Assembly: GCA_033980235.1 (NCBI GenBank)
Contig: CM067064.1
Location: forward strand, 29,017,781 to 29,081,780
Length of the DNA: 64,000 bases
Origin: Diadema setosum
Taxonomy: Eukaryota > Echinodermata > Echinoidea > Diadematoida > Diadematidae
Reading direction: 5' to 3'
This document shows, in pieces, positions 36,401-47,800 of this stretch (position 1 is the stretch's first letter; each line of letters starts with the position of its first letter). Position numbers and translations under genes: made by a program. The notes beneath the pieces are model-generated. The model did no database searches and had not been told where the DNA came from. It saw nothing but the letters and a program-made list of their open reading frames with translations.

Positions 36401-37356
36401 TCGCCCCCCCCCCTCCCATTTTCAAATTCAGATTAGCCTCCCATCTCCATGAAAAAAAAACCACTTTCATTTTTAACCAGCTTTTTCTCGGACGTTTAAA
36501 TTCGCAGGATCAACACCGTTTGCCCCGGCGCCGTAGCCACCAGTTTCCAGCAGAACATGTCGTCTAACAAGACTGGTGCTGCCGAAATTGATCAAGCATC
36601 CTTGGAAGCAGCCGCCAAAGAGATAAAAGACGCGAAATCCGCAAAGGTATAATTCAAACCAAAAAAGTCTTTTTGCGCCTCGGAATCTGAGGATTCAATA
36701 GGTTGGCTGTAGGCCGCCCTCAGCGTTGGAGATGGGATAATGATAATGATATCGTCAATGAAAATGTGACACTAATCTCTCAGTGGAAAAAAAAGTAGAG
36801 CTGAGTAGGAGTAAGACGATGTCTACATAGTCTTTTTCTTCCTATTCTTCTTCATTTTTGTCTTTAGCGTCATTATCTTTTCCTGTCGTAATAATTACCA
36901 TTTTTATTATGATTATGATTATGATTATTTTAGTGATTATTGCCATCAGCTTTCCAATCATTCTTATAATCTCAGTCGCAAGTGTCATCATCGTCACGGT
37001 CAATAGTAATGATATTGCATTTTGTTTCACTAACGACCATGATAAAATATAACAAGAAATTAGAGTAATGAAAACACAGAGCTCTGTCAGCACAATAAGA
37101 TGTCTCATTGTGATTTCTTTATTAACAGTTGATGACCGGGTTCTTGAAAACGGCCATGGAAAAGTTCATGCCACACGGACAGACTTCGGAGCAGGTTGCC
37201 GCCGTCATAGCTGACTGCCTCACCGATCCGGAGCACAAGGTTCGCTACGGGACCAGCGACTACTCGTGGGGCGTGATCAAGGAAACCTACGCCGACGGGC
37301 TCGGGGCGACCGGGGCCCTTGGCTGGTACGAGATGATGAAGAAGCACCAGAAGTAG
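30175..37356 (+). CDS. Gene 2: RDH8/HSD17B1-like short-chain dehydrogenase (5 coding exons)
   Basis: Spliced product of 302 aa from exons 30175-30442, 31052-31231, 32092-32185, 36508-36646 and 37129-37356. It has TGCSTGIG at residues 11-18, VYATMR after strand 2, NNAA at 91-94, and catalytic Asn116, Ser144, Tyr157 and Lys161 (YCATK). Intron phases (1, 1, 2, 0) are identical to gene 1, and exons 2 and 3 have identical lengths, so the pair arose by tandem duplication. Exon 4 has four extra codons in an Ala/Lys-rich stretch. The expected reaction is NAD(P)-dependent oxidation or reduction of a retinoid, steroid or related hydroxy/keto lipid; the substrate is not readable. Intron 3 (4.3 kb) has accumulated a Harbinger-like element, a MITE and LINE/SINE tails. 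No clear polyadenylation signal was seen close to the stop. Confidence 0.9.
31052..31231 (+). CDS. Gene 2 coding exon 2
   Basis: Acceptor cccacacag, donor GTAAGC, 180 bp. Encodes NNAAFGHFGLFENMSMSDMR through VNISSAGGIH with catalytic Asn116 and Ser144. Confidence 0.9.
32092..32185 (+). CDS. Gene 2 coding exon 3
   Basis: Acceptor actttctacag, donor GTGAGT, 94 bp. Encodes VPFSTVYCATKFAMEGLTES and LYPELRMFNV, carrying the catalytic YxxxK. Confidence 0.9.
32383..32512. repeat. Palindrome with about 49-bp arms in gene 2 intron 3
   Basis: The left arm begins ACTATACGACTCACGATCTT. The right arm's reverse complement begins ACTATACGACTCACAACCTT, and pairing continues through ACGACTGACAGACTT and GATC-GAAATAAA with only a few mismatches around a loop of about 30 nt. 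No coding potential and no clear target-site duplication. Confidence 0.7.
32564..33560. mobile_element. Non-autonomous PIF/Harbinger-like transposon, 997 bp
   Basis: Terminal inverted repeats start GGGTGGGATTTCACGG at the left and end with the complement at the right. The arms match at 64 of 66 positions (32563-32628 against 33496-33561). TAA flanks both sides (32561-32563 and 33561-33563), the 3-bp TWA target-site duplication characteristic of PIF/Harbinger elements. Inside there is no transposase-like frame; many TTCGC/GCGAA motifs recur in both halves and make it CpG-rich against an AT-rich host. It sits in gene 2 intron 3. The superfamily call rests on the TSD and on G-rich ends only. Confidence 0.75.
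33575..34170. mobile_element. LINE/SINE 3'-tail-like fragments
   Basis: It starts with a ttcaattcaa simple tail followed by actttatttcattttt, looking like a minus-strand retroposon end. Near 33930-34010 a plus-strand end (ttgtattcggagaaagaaaatgcagaaataaa) is followed by (AAAC)n. At 34050 GGAGGGACCCACTAA...TGTGGGCCCCTC resembles GGAGGGTCCCACTAA...ATGGGACCCTC at 48705. The family is not identified. Confidence 0.4.
35087..35714. mobile_element. MITE with TTAAAG termini and long inverted arms
   Basis: 628 bp. The left end TTAAAGAAGAAATCCAGTCC matches the complement of the right end TTAAAGGGGAAAACCCAGTC. The inverted similarity runs inward for about 200 bp, including ATCGGATGAAA, GGAAGTTAT, ACAGTTCTTG and GAATATGCAAATG with their inverted partners. 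No open frame. It lies in gene 2 intron 3 and shares its termini with the element at 29434-29911. Confidence 0.75.
35786..35865 (-). mobile_element. tRNA-like SINE head, minus strand
   Basis: On the minus strand a B-box-like GGTTCGAATCCCCC (complement of ggggattcgaacc at about 35788) follows, at tRNA-like spacing, an A-box-like TGATTCATTGG. It directly adjoins the MITE at 35087-35714. The body is unclear. Confidence 0.45.
36508..36646 (+). CDS. Gene 2 coding exon 4
   Basis: Acceptor aaattcgcag, donor GTATAA, 139 bp. Encodes INTVCPGAVATSFQQNMSSN through KEIKDAKSAK. The extra residues relative to gene 1 lie in SLEAAAKEIKDAK. Confidence 0.9.
37129..37356 (+). CDS. Gene 2 coding exon 5 (C-terminus)
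   Basis: Acceptor tttattaacag. Encodes LMTGFLKTAMEKFMPHGQTS through GWYEMMKKHQK with a TAG stop at 37354-37356. The first codon is TTG (Leu) within the spliced frame, not a start. Confidence 0.9.
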   Translation: MMTGFLKTAMEKFMPHGQTSEQVAAVIADCLTDPEHKVRYGTSDYSWGVIKETYADGLGATGALGWYEMMKKHQK

Positions 37357-38976
37357 AGGAGGGGTTCTGTGCTATCTTCACGTCTTCATGTAGATTTCAC
37401 TTTCACCTAGTGTAGCAGGCCAATCAAGAACGCAGTCAATATGAAACAAAAGCAACAACATCTGCACAATGAAATGCTTTGCTGCGAACAAAGTTAAAAT
37501 AGATCAGTCAAAATCAGTTTGACCCCAGGGAATGTCTTTGGAGGGGCTCACGTAGATAACAAATGGACTTCCGTTTGTTAGGCGGCACCCAGCTTTTAAA
37601 TAGACAGGAGTCATGTTTGGTGGTTCATGTGGTAACGATAGATTGCAAGACCAAAATTACAATTCGGGATGAAAATGTTAGCGCCTCTTTTAACAGGAAA
37701 TATCCAGGCTGTTTGCATCGATGATCTGGATGAAGAGTGAAGATCTTTCCTGATGTAATATGAATGCTTGCTATAAAACGAATTCGAAAAGATGCGTGAC
37801 ATTTACAGGGTTTTTAAGTGTGGAACCGATACTAAACTTAACTGCACAAGACCTATGGAGTGGTTAAAAGTCAAAAAGTTAAAAGCTTAAAAAGCTAAAA
37901 AGTTTAAGAGTGCCATGAAAACATATCAAAGCATTCAAAGTGTGATGTAAAATTCGCATCTGTTTCTCACTATATCGTCATAGTAAATCTAGCTGGACCT
38001 CCCATCAGAAGTTGCATTATGTGAGTTGTAATGGACGACAAACTGATGAAATACACCTCATTATTTTAACGGTGAGCAATTAGAGCCGTCATGTTCCTTC
38101 TATTAGTGGAAAAAAAGACACGAAAATATGAAATGTAAATCAAATCTTTTTGACGGTTCTCTCCCTAAATAGACAAGATCTTTTTGGTCGATTTCGATTT
38201 TGATGGATGTGCTTGTCCTGTCCGCATTTATTTCGTTTCAGTTCAAAACAAACTTCATTCCACTATCACATTTTTTGTTTTTGTTTTCGACACAACGTAA
38301 AGAAAAACAAACGAACAGTGTCATAGAACGATATATAAACATATAAACATACATGTATGAAACATATTTGAACAAAATGATTCTATTATTGGAAAAGAGA
38401 AGCTCACGTAAAAGACAAGCTTGCAGAGACATGGGTCACTCAATAGAATGAACTTACAGAAGAAAAAAAATAGCAGAACGATTCTGGCTAGGGAATCGGG
38501 TGACGGCGGCTCACACAGAGAGAACAAAAAAATTCTGGTTTAAACACAGGTAATGTCAATTGTGGCTTTATATTTTGTCACATCGGGAGTAAAGCAAGTC
38601 CATCATAATTGATATCCATCACCTCGTTCGTATTAAGCCATGAGAGCAAAATTAGTTAATTTGAAGATTTGAATGGACTTCGGTCTTTGGGGAAAATGTG
38701 GCCAAAAAAAAAAAAAATGCAGTCCGATTGAATGATATATTGCAGTTATATTCTTGTCCGGTATTATTCATTTCTTGAAAGAAGTTTGGTCGAATTTAAT
38801 TCGGCCCCTTCTTCTATTCTTCAAGCTTGTAGAACGTATTCCGATAATGCTCGTCTGCTAGCCTCTATATAGCTTGTTGTTTGCTTACCAGCATGTCCGG
38901 CCAGATTACACTATAATAAAGTATACAATGTACTTTTGACATCCTGTGACCAACACACAGTGTTATCTCCAATAGC
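37357..38976. other. 3' flank of gene 2 and intergenic
   Basis: No canonical AATAAA was found close to the gene 2 stop. A low-complexity aaaagttaaaagc stretch lies at 37864-37912, and a retroposon-like ttcaaaacaaacttcatt segment near 38240. No gene seen. Confidence 0.5.
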
Positions 38977-39325
38977 AATGAACATTGATTAGAGACCTAC
39001 TGTTTATTCATGTGAAACATTCTAAGAGCAGTGAAAGTATTACACAACGTGATAGCGCTGCATTTCCTTGCTTCAACTGTTGGAGGTGTATTATATCGAA
39101 TGTGTATAGGCAGGAATGGTGAATCTGTTTGCCTAGAAACTGACGCGATACTGATTACTAGGTACCTAGTAATGTAGAGTGAATGATGTTGAAAGCTGTA
39201 TAGAAAGTATTGCAAGGAGTTGCAATCGTGGGATATCTAACACAGATGCAGTCAGCGTAATCGTTTTGGGGAAATTCGTAGGGTATATTGCTATTCAGAA
39301 ATGCAAGCATGTATGGTCGTGTTTG
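38977..39325 (+). repeat. Dispersed repeat, copy B (partner 5674-6025)
   Basis: Aligns in the same orientation with 5674-6025 over most of its length with many substitutions and small gaps. Non-coding, family unknown. Confidence 0.5.
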
Positions 39326-39853
39326 TCTATACTGTTCGAAAACGTTTATTGAGGCAAGCAATTACAGACCAGATATTATATTTTCCATTGTAGATAAAGA
39401 GTGTGTGACGGAGAGATATATCGCTAACATAACGAGTCGTGTATCTGACGACTTTTGTACTTCCCAATGAACAAATAAAACCTGATTACGCCCAAACTCG
39501 ACTGTAACCTTAAAGTTTCTCAACTGACCATATTCCTGTGTGACTACCACCCTCCTGATCAGCTCATGGCACACGGCATTCGGCCTCACAAATAAAAACA
39601 TAATCTCTTTTATTTAGACTCACCACGCCACAGGCATGGAGACAGGGATCTGGTTATTTTATTTCATGTGGTTGGGAACGAGTTGATGAATCGCGCCCTC
39701 TCTTAACGACACCTGCTGAATACGAGATACATACCGAGTTATTCACATTCAAAAATGAAGATAGCAACAACAAAATCATAACCCCAAAGATCAATAAATC
39801 GATCACTCAGTAAGTCACCCATTCACTCATTAATTTTTCACTTACTTACAAAC

Positions 39854-39888
<35 letters not shown>

Positions 39889-39904
39889 ATCGACCAATCG
39901 ATCG

Positions 39905-39949
<45 letters not shown>

Positions 39950-42627
39950 AATCAATCAATTAATTCAATCAATCATATATTGAAATTTGATCATACTTTA
40001 ACAAATGCCGTAGCCCACGAATATGACCATTTGTGTACTAGGTGTGTGTGTTTTGTTGTTGTTTTTGGTGAGGGTTTTTTTTTTTGGGGGGGGGGATGGG
40101 GGTCCTTTAGGCAAGAAGTGAAATTTTTCCTCTAAAATGAACATATGATTAAAGCTAACGGGCAAAATGTTCATTATACAGTTAATGCTTTTCCCAATTA
40201 TTCAGACATGCACATGGTATGAACATAATAGAAAAACGTACCAAAGTAATCATTAGCCCAGTCGATATTATTCACTGTTTGGTGGTACAACAGTTGAGTT
40301 GTTTTGGATGGGAGTCTGTCTGTGTGTGCAGTTGTGTTTGCGTGTGTGTGTGTGTGTGTGTGCGTGTGTGTGTATGTGCGTGCGTGCTTGTCTTGATTCA
40401 GAATGGCCAATTATATCGTAAGTGAAGCTGGACACTTGCCACAGCCCTAATTTCCAATTATTGATTGATTGCTTGTTGATGAAAAATAACAGTTATAAAT
40501 AAACTTGAAGACAGAACGATAACGTCAGACCGCAACCGATCACTAAAATACATGTATCTTGCAAATAGAAGATGATATAATTATGCTATGATGATGGCAT
40601 TTATAATAGTGATGATGATAAAATTCATGATGATAAGAATAACGATAATGGTGACGGTAACGATGAAAAGTAAATAAAGTCAAGGGCATGCAGAATGTGA
40701 TGTTTCGTCTGTAAATAGCACGCAGGCTGTATCACTCGTTTGCCAAATTGATCTATTCCCTTTAGTGACTTTGACCAGGGTAGAAAACCACTCCACATAA
40801 CAAGGAGAAATAAACCACAACGATCGATTAATTATTACAATCTCTCAGCTGATGTGTGCAAATGGAAGTGTGACGAATAATCAGAAGATGAAAGTTGTGT
40901 GCTATTAATGTATCGGGGCAGTTTAAACTTAGCAAGCATGTATTCATTGAGCAATACCTACACTGCGCCTTTTTACTGTTCTCGGATTCGTTGCGTGAAT
41001 CATCGAGTACGTGTTTGAAGGGGTGCCCAGAGTTACGGCCGTGTAGTCAGGAGCTGCCGATGGGCATGAATGGGGTCAAATAAGGTTCAACGCACTGTCA
41101 CTTTTTTTTCTTACATTCTTCCAACCAATGAGCAGTTAAGGAACGATGTTCCATGGGTTAATGTCCTCATCTATCAGGGCAAACGTGAAAGGAAGGTACT
41201 GGTTTATCCCGAAAATAAACCCTTAACTTAATTAGGGATAACATTTTATACATAGTATGAAGCAGATTACAGACAACATGGATAACTGCTTGAGGTAGGG
41301 ATGTGATGTTTTGCGGTAACATGTGATTTTCAAGAGCGAAAGTTGTGTTTTTTTTTTGTATAATGCACCGAATTCTATGCAAATTATACTACGTCATACA
41401 CCATAACTGATTTTATAAAGCATTTAATGAATATATTCTAGTTATGATTTGACCAAGATACAAACACTTTCTATTCAACAAATTCAACAATTGTTATATG
41501 AGTGAAAACAAGCAAAGAATGAATGTATTCCATCTGGATTCGAACCCGAGACCTTCTGATTGCAAATCGAATCCAATCGAATCCTAATGGAATTGCACTG
41601 CTCATTTTCAGTCACTTTCTAAGTTAGTGCTCATACATATTTATCCATTTATCTATCCATTTATTTCATACAGCACTAAATATCACGGTATTTGAGTTTC
41701 GACATTTTGTATCATCTAAATAGACAATCAAACAGGCATGTGAGACAATACAGCCTACAGCAATATTTGGGTGGTATTTTCTTTCTCTTTTTTTTTTGGG
41801 GGGGGGGTGATGAAAGAAAAGATAGGACCTTTATCCTTATGCCATTGTTCCTATGATTTCAGGTTAGTCTATATATACATAGTTGCGCTTTATTAACTTG
41901 GTAATTTGTCGCATAAATCATCATGTGTTGTGGTGTGACAATGTGTAATACGATTCTTGTTTTATTGCCTGCTAACCCCCTCCATCCCCCCCCCCCACCC
42001 CCCACCTTCTCTCGCTCCTTCACCCTCTGTCCGTTTTTTCTGCCTCGGTCTGTCTGTTTATATGTCTGTCTCTCTGTCTGTCTGTCTGTTTGTGTCTCTT
42101 ATTATGTTACCATGACCTTCTGTTACGCATTAATGTTCATTTAAATGCGAAATGTGAAACCGCTAGGAGATTATTCATGCTTTTAAAATACTCAAATCCC
42201 CCAGTAAAATAATATTCCATTTGGCAACGGCACAAAATATTTGATAGACCTACCAGCGAAAAAGAATAAGAAAATAAAAGAAAAATAAAACAGGGGATGC
42301 ACAATAATGAATTATATGTGTTATACAAGATACTAATTTGAAGGTTGAATGCATTTGGGGGAGACAAATCTATATAATACATAAAATTATATTTGTTTAA
42401 TGTCAGACTTCAATACTCCAGTCGGAGTTCACATGTGTTTACATAGGGATGATCGTAACAAGTTACCGTCACTCATTGTGCTTATAATCACTCATAGAGT
42501 AATTCCCTTTCAGCCCCCATCTTATTTTGCCCTTTGTTTCCTATCTATTATGCATGTTTTACTTCTCCTGCACTTTTTAATGTCTTCTTTGTTTGTCTCC
42601 TTCATTCCCTCAATCTCTCTCCGACAA

Positions 42628-42690
<63 letters not shown>

Positions 42691-43391
42691 AACACACATA
42701 ATTAATCTAGGACGGGGTTAAGAGTCGACCCCCACGACCCCGCCCCCTTCCCCCTCCCCCTTTTTGCCATCCGCTTCCCCAATCCTTTACCCACTGCATG
42801 CTTCTGCTCGTTCACCGCAAGCCAGACCGTTTGGCAGGCGGTAACACGCATCGGATACAAGCTATATCGAGCCGACTCAGAGTTATATTTGTATACCCAC
42901 TACACTTCAGAAGGTTTACGGCTGCTCAGTGTCACAATCAACAACAGAGGGAGAGGATAAAAAAATGCATGGAAGTGAAGTTCGAAGCAGAGTTTGCTTA
43001 AATGTTTCAGAGTGGAGCGTGACGCAGTCTTCGGCGGAGGCTAAATATAAATGACGCTCTGGTTTGAACACAGTTCTGACTTCTGGATGAACTCTGGAGG
43101 AGTATTTGGTCGATGCGACTTCTGTTACCCTAGCAAAATAGAGAAACATTCTACATTCGTCTGTGATGGCCCGAAGGGGAATTAGCTTCTATGTGACGAA
43201 TTGGATTTATGTGGATATTTGCTGCTGAAGCTCATCGACGGTATAGCATATTGGGGGAATTAATGGCTCTCAACTTTCACACTTGGAAATAAAACGAATT
43301 GGAATTTGCTCCAAGAACCACTGTGGTATACGCATCGTTGAATTGCCTCTACAAGAACTTTGATTTATTCGATTACTTAGTATTGCACAGA

Positions 43392-43436
<45 letters not shown>

Positions 43437-44316
43437 ATTTGGTCATGGAGAAAAAATGACGACGATAGTACACTGCGTAGTGCGAAGCAACAATCTTGGC
43501 AGGTAAGGCATAATTGGCCACAAAACTTGTTCTGCCAAAAAGTTTAGACTTCTCTATTGATTTCATGAACAAAACAAGCACACTAAAGGAAACGATCTTT
43601 TTTATAGGAGACTTCCATCGAGCTTTAAAGAACGCGGAGTAAGCGAAATTTCAAACTTGTGACCGGAAAAGTCGAGGTAATCGGGTAGTGATCGATCGAT
43701 CGGAGAGGACCGGCAGGCGTCACAGGAAACAACAATGGGCTGGGTGACGTTTGCTGTGTACGTGACAATGACAGTTTCGCGCCAGTCACATCGACTTGCA
43801 GCTATCAATCTTTTCTTACCGTCGGAGCTCTAAAGTCAGGGGTAAAAATCCATGGCTGTAACGTCATTGCTGGTGGGATGTGTAGATGATAACAAATCGA
43901 TATTTTCTGACGGTACCGCATGAGGTTCACTCGATTCTCAACCAAAATCACTTCCTTCGGAATTTTACGATGGATTAACAGCTGGATCTAATCTTCAAAG
44001 GAAATACTGAGGGTAATGTTGCTTCGAACCCAGCAAGTCACAGCTGATATCATGTGGGAAATGGCTCTGTCAATATTTCAACTTAAATGACGATGGCAAT
44101 TATGAATTAGATCAGTTGAAATCTACTGTATGGCTGTGGAAGAAAGGATTTTCTAGTTATCATCACAACGTTTACACATCTAAAATTTGTCAGCTGTGTG
44201 TGTTCAATGTTTCTGAGCTTCACGCTGTCAGGATAAAGACCATACTGATTAGAGGTTACATGATTTGTCATTTTTGACACCCCCCCCCCCCCAATTGATT
44301 GACGTCACAAATAGGT
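39326..44316. other. Intergenic, microsatellites and a tRNA-like fragment
   Basis: Contains (CAAT)n at about 39857-39970, an interrupted GT tract at about 40318-40385, a minus-strand tRNA-like fragment with GGGTTCGAATCC (complement at about 41531-41542), (CA)n at 42628-42698 and (GT)n at 43394-43434. A less AT-rich stretch at about 43600-44300 directly upstream of the membrane protein gene is a plausible promoter or 5' UTR region. A C-run and acceptor-like aaatag precede the ATG by 2 nt. Confidence 0.55.
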
Positions 44317-44876
44317 ATGGCGTCCGACGATACGCAAGCTCTTGCACGGAGCATCGAACTCCCCGAGGACTGTGATCACCGGAGCGACGAAGACGAGGCT
44401 AGTACGGTCCGCGGATCACTATCCAACTTCAGCCGGACCGCCACCTGCTATCCGCTCTTCTTCGCCAGCGGTCGAACCGAAAACACTGACCGCACTAGTT
44501 GCGACCACGATGGATCGTCATCGCACCCCTCGTGCTTCAAGCGTAAGCGGCTAGGATACTTCTTGATCTCGTTCATCAGCTTAATCGTACTCGCCGGACT
44601 TGCCATGATCTTTGTCGGATACTACCTTCATAACCGCGGATATTTATTGGTAGTAGGCATCATATACCCGTGGGTAGTGGGTGTCCCCACTTGTTATGTG
44701 TACTGTCAATACAGAGGGAGTCGACCGAGTGGTAGACGGAGAGGGTCAACCATAGCTTTGTCTTCCGCGATGAGTATAGAGGTGCCACCCCCGCATTACG
44801 AGTGCAGACATCAGTTTACATCTGTGGATTATACGTATACACCGCAAACCGGCTTGCACAACTACGCTGCCAACGG
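44317..44876 (+). CDS. Gene 3 coding exon 1
   Basis: ATG GCG in context ggtATGG. The TTG at 44299 also lies in frame but is not a normal start. The segment is GC-rich with sensible codon use. The last codon is split (GG|GTAGGT), so the in-frame TAG at 44878-44880 lies inside the donor: without splicing the protein would end at 187 aa. Confidence 0.8.
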
Positions 44877-47800
44877 GTAGGTACCCCACTGTAAAATGTC
44901 ATAATGATAACCAGAAGGTGAAACCTACGTAGGGTCGGCGGAGGTTACGTTTTCGGTTCAGTATATGTTTGTCTGTCTGTTTGTCTGTCTGCTGTCTGTC
45001 TATCAGTGTTCAAGATGAATTGACAACGGATTAACGTATTTACACCAAACTTGCAGGGTGTGTTGATAATGAAGTATAGGAAAGAAAAAATAATAATTAG
45101 ATTTTAGGGTCATGACGTCACAGATCACAGGTCATAGGGGTCATAAATGACATCAAGTAAGCTTGATCTCACAATAACTAAACAATGGATCCTCAGACTC
45201 TCACCAAATGTGTTGATGTGTAGATTTCGATCCCTGTACCAGTATGTTTGTGTTGAAAATATGTCTATGTAATATTTAATCATGGCTGTTTGGCGATGGT
45301 CTGCTCTCTCGGATTGGATTGCTCCTCTAGTTTTCGTTGTATACATAGGTTCGGTTGGTCGATCACTCTTTCACCCCTATAGACACGTGATAATGGTAAT
45401 GCTGGTGGTGATGGCGATGATGGTGATGGTGCTGGCGATGGACATGGTGGTGGGAGAAGGGACGGCGTTATGTAATATGTAGGCCCTAACTAATGTATAC
45501 GTTTGGATGATGTCCGTTTTGCTGAAGGTTCGTTAATCCGAAGATGAAATATGGTTCGTTATTCTGAAGATTCGTTGTTCCGAAACATGCAATTCATCTA
45601 TACCTAGAGGTTTGTTAATCCGAAGATGATAAAGGGGCTTGTTAATCCGAACATATGCGGCGCTATTTTGGAGGTTCGTTAATCCGAAATGAAATAGGGT
45701 ACGCTATTCCAAAGGTTCGTTCATCCAAACACGTACAGATGGTGCATACTGACACGGGTGACTGAGGAACCTTCGGAATAACGAACTGTAACCATACGTT
45801 CTACCTATTCTCCTTTAAAGGAAAGAAGACATTGAAGGTTGCTGGAAGACATTTACTCCATGTGTGACGTACTTATGAAAATCTGATGTGTGCTGATTTC
45901 ATATGAATAATCTTTGCATATTGTCCTTAATGGTTAAGTAGATTCGTTTGCGAGGTTGTCGAGCTAGTTTTATTATCCCTATATCGTCATTTTGGAGTCA
46001 ATATGACTGCACAAAGTTATATGGAACTATCGGTGATTGACTTCGAGTGTAGATCTCCTTTGTACCATCGTGCCACCGACTGACGTTGTATGCTTCATTT
46101 ACGTTATGTATTTATTCATTTAATCTATTGAGCTTTTAAAGGTCCTGTTACACCAAAATGGGAACGATATCGAGCCAAACAATAAACTGAATGTTGGAAC
46201 AGATTGACATCAGATTTTCTTAGGACGGATAAATAGACTTTCAAGATGCATTCTAGAGCTTGGCAAAGTGGCCCAGATATTTTTCTCAAATGACTTAATG
46301 AACTTTAACTTCTGAGGGCTTGTTGATTCCAAAATTTATCAGTTAGATCAGTTGAGTTGAACTCAGGAATGATTTTAGCGCTCAGTGAATCAACCCTTGA
46401 TGTATTATGTGCATATATACATATATATACATCGTTCACGAGTGTTTTGATATTTCAGGTTTTTTTAAACAATGTTTGAAATTGCATCATTTAGTAATCT
46501 TTAACAATCACCATTACCTTCTATTCTTAAAGACTATTTTCGTTTACAATAAAAAAAAAACAATTACATGTATCTATTTGATTTCACGAACGTCTTTGAG
46601 CACAGAGGGAGTCGTGTACTGTATCAAGAGGTATCACAGATTGCTTGAATCAAATTTTTGCACATCGCGAGAAAACAATGAGCTTTCAACGTCGAAGACA
46701 TGTCGGTAATTTCACATTATTTGGCCAGAGCAATGAAGGTAATTAGACGAGAGTATACCCGGTATCATTATGCTGTCCTGATAATGTTATCTTGGAGGGG
46801 GGAGAGAAAGATAAAGAAAACGGATGTTGCGAGAATACAAGGGAAAACATGAACAGCATGCAGACAATGCATCTGAAGTTCTGCTGCTGTCTGTATGTCT
46901 GGGGGATGTCGCATGTATAGTGAGATGGCGGAGACAAAGTTTAACACATACTGCGGCTGCCGACAGTCTGCTATGGGTTGTCATCAGGCGTAGGTGAGCG
47001 GTAAGTCGCCCCTTCCTTCGAGACACGTCACGTGATCTCAAGGAGGTCGTCGTTGAAATATTCGCCCCTCAACATTCGTGTGCAGATCTTCCTCCTCAGA
47101 CCCCTAAACGAACTACCGACATTATTTTTCGGCTGTTTTGTATAAGGTGAAGTACGATAATGACAATGTTTATAACAGCAACTATAATTTGATAATGATT
47201 ATTTTATAGAGTAGCTACTATATCATCTCCCATCATTTTCAGGTACCCACGTGTATTTATGGGTCAAGAGGGACCCCGTGAGTGAGACATTAATTCAATC
47301 GAGGATGCAAAGGCCGGACAGGAACCGAACTTAGAACCTTCCGTTTATAAGTCCTGAGAGCCTTAGTCATTCTTCCACAGTACTCTCAATGATTAACGCT
47401 TTATAATTCATAAAAACTGATGAGGGCTCTAATCTGCCTGAAAGGGGGGAGGGGGTGTCCAAAGACCTCTTGCAGGCCCCATCCGCGGCCTATGCATAAT
47501 GTTAATGTAATGTTTTGTTTTGCATCATAATGCTGTGATTAATCAATCGACATTCAATAATGTATATTGTTTGCCTCGTGAAACAGATGATGTTTATTGC
47601 ATCGGAAGGGAAGGATGGGGGGGGGGGGGGCTCTCTTATTGACGAGGAGAACAAAACAGAGTTACAATATCAATGGATTACCCCTCCCTGTATGTAGGAT
47701 CCCAATCTTCACCCAACATCCTGCGCCTCACCCTCCCACGGGTCTTCACAAAGGCATGTGATCGTGAAAAGTCAGGGACAATCCTTTTCTAGGATAGATG

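Noticed and set aside
36842..37108. Hydrophobic minus-strand frame (poly-Ile)
   Set aside because: Arises from an AT-rich att/atg low-complexity stretch inside gene 2 intron 4.
44299..44319. Gene 3 start at 44299
   Set aside because: That codon is TTG; the first ATG in frame, in better context, is 44317.
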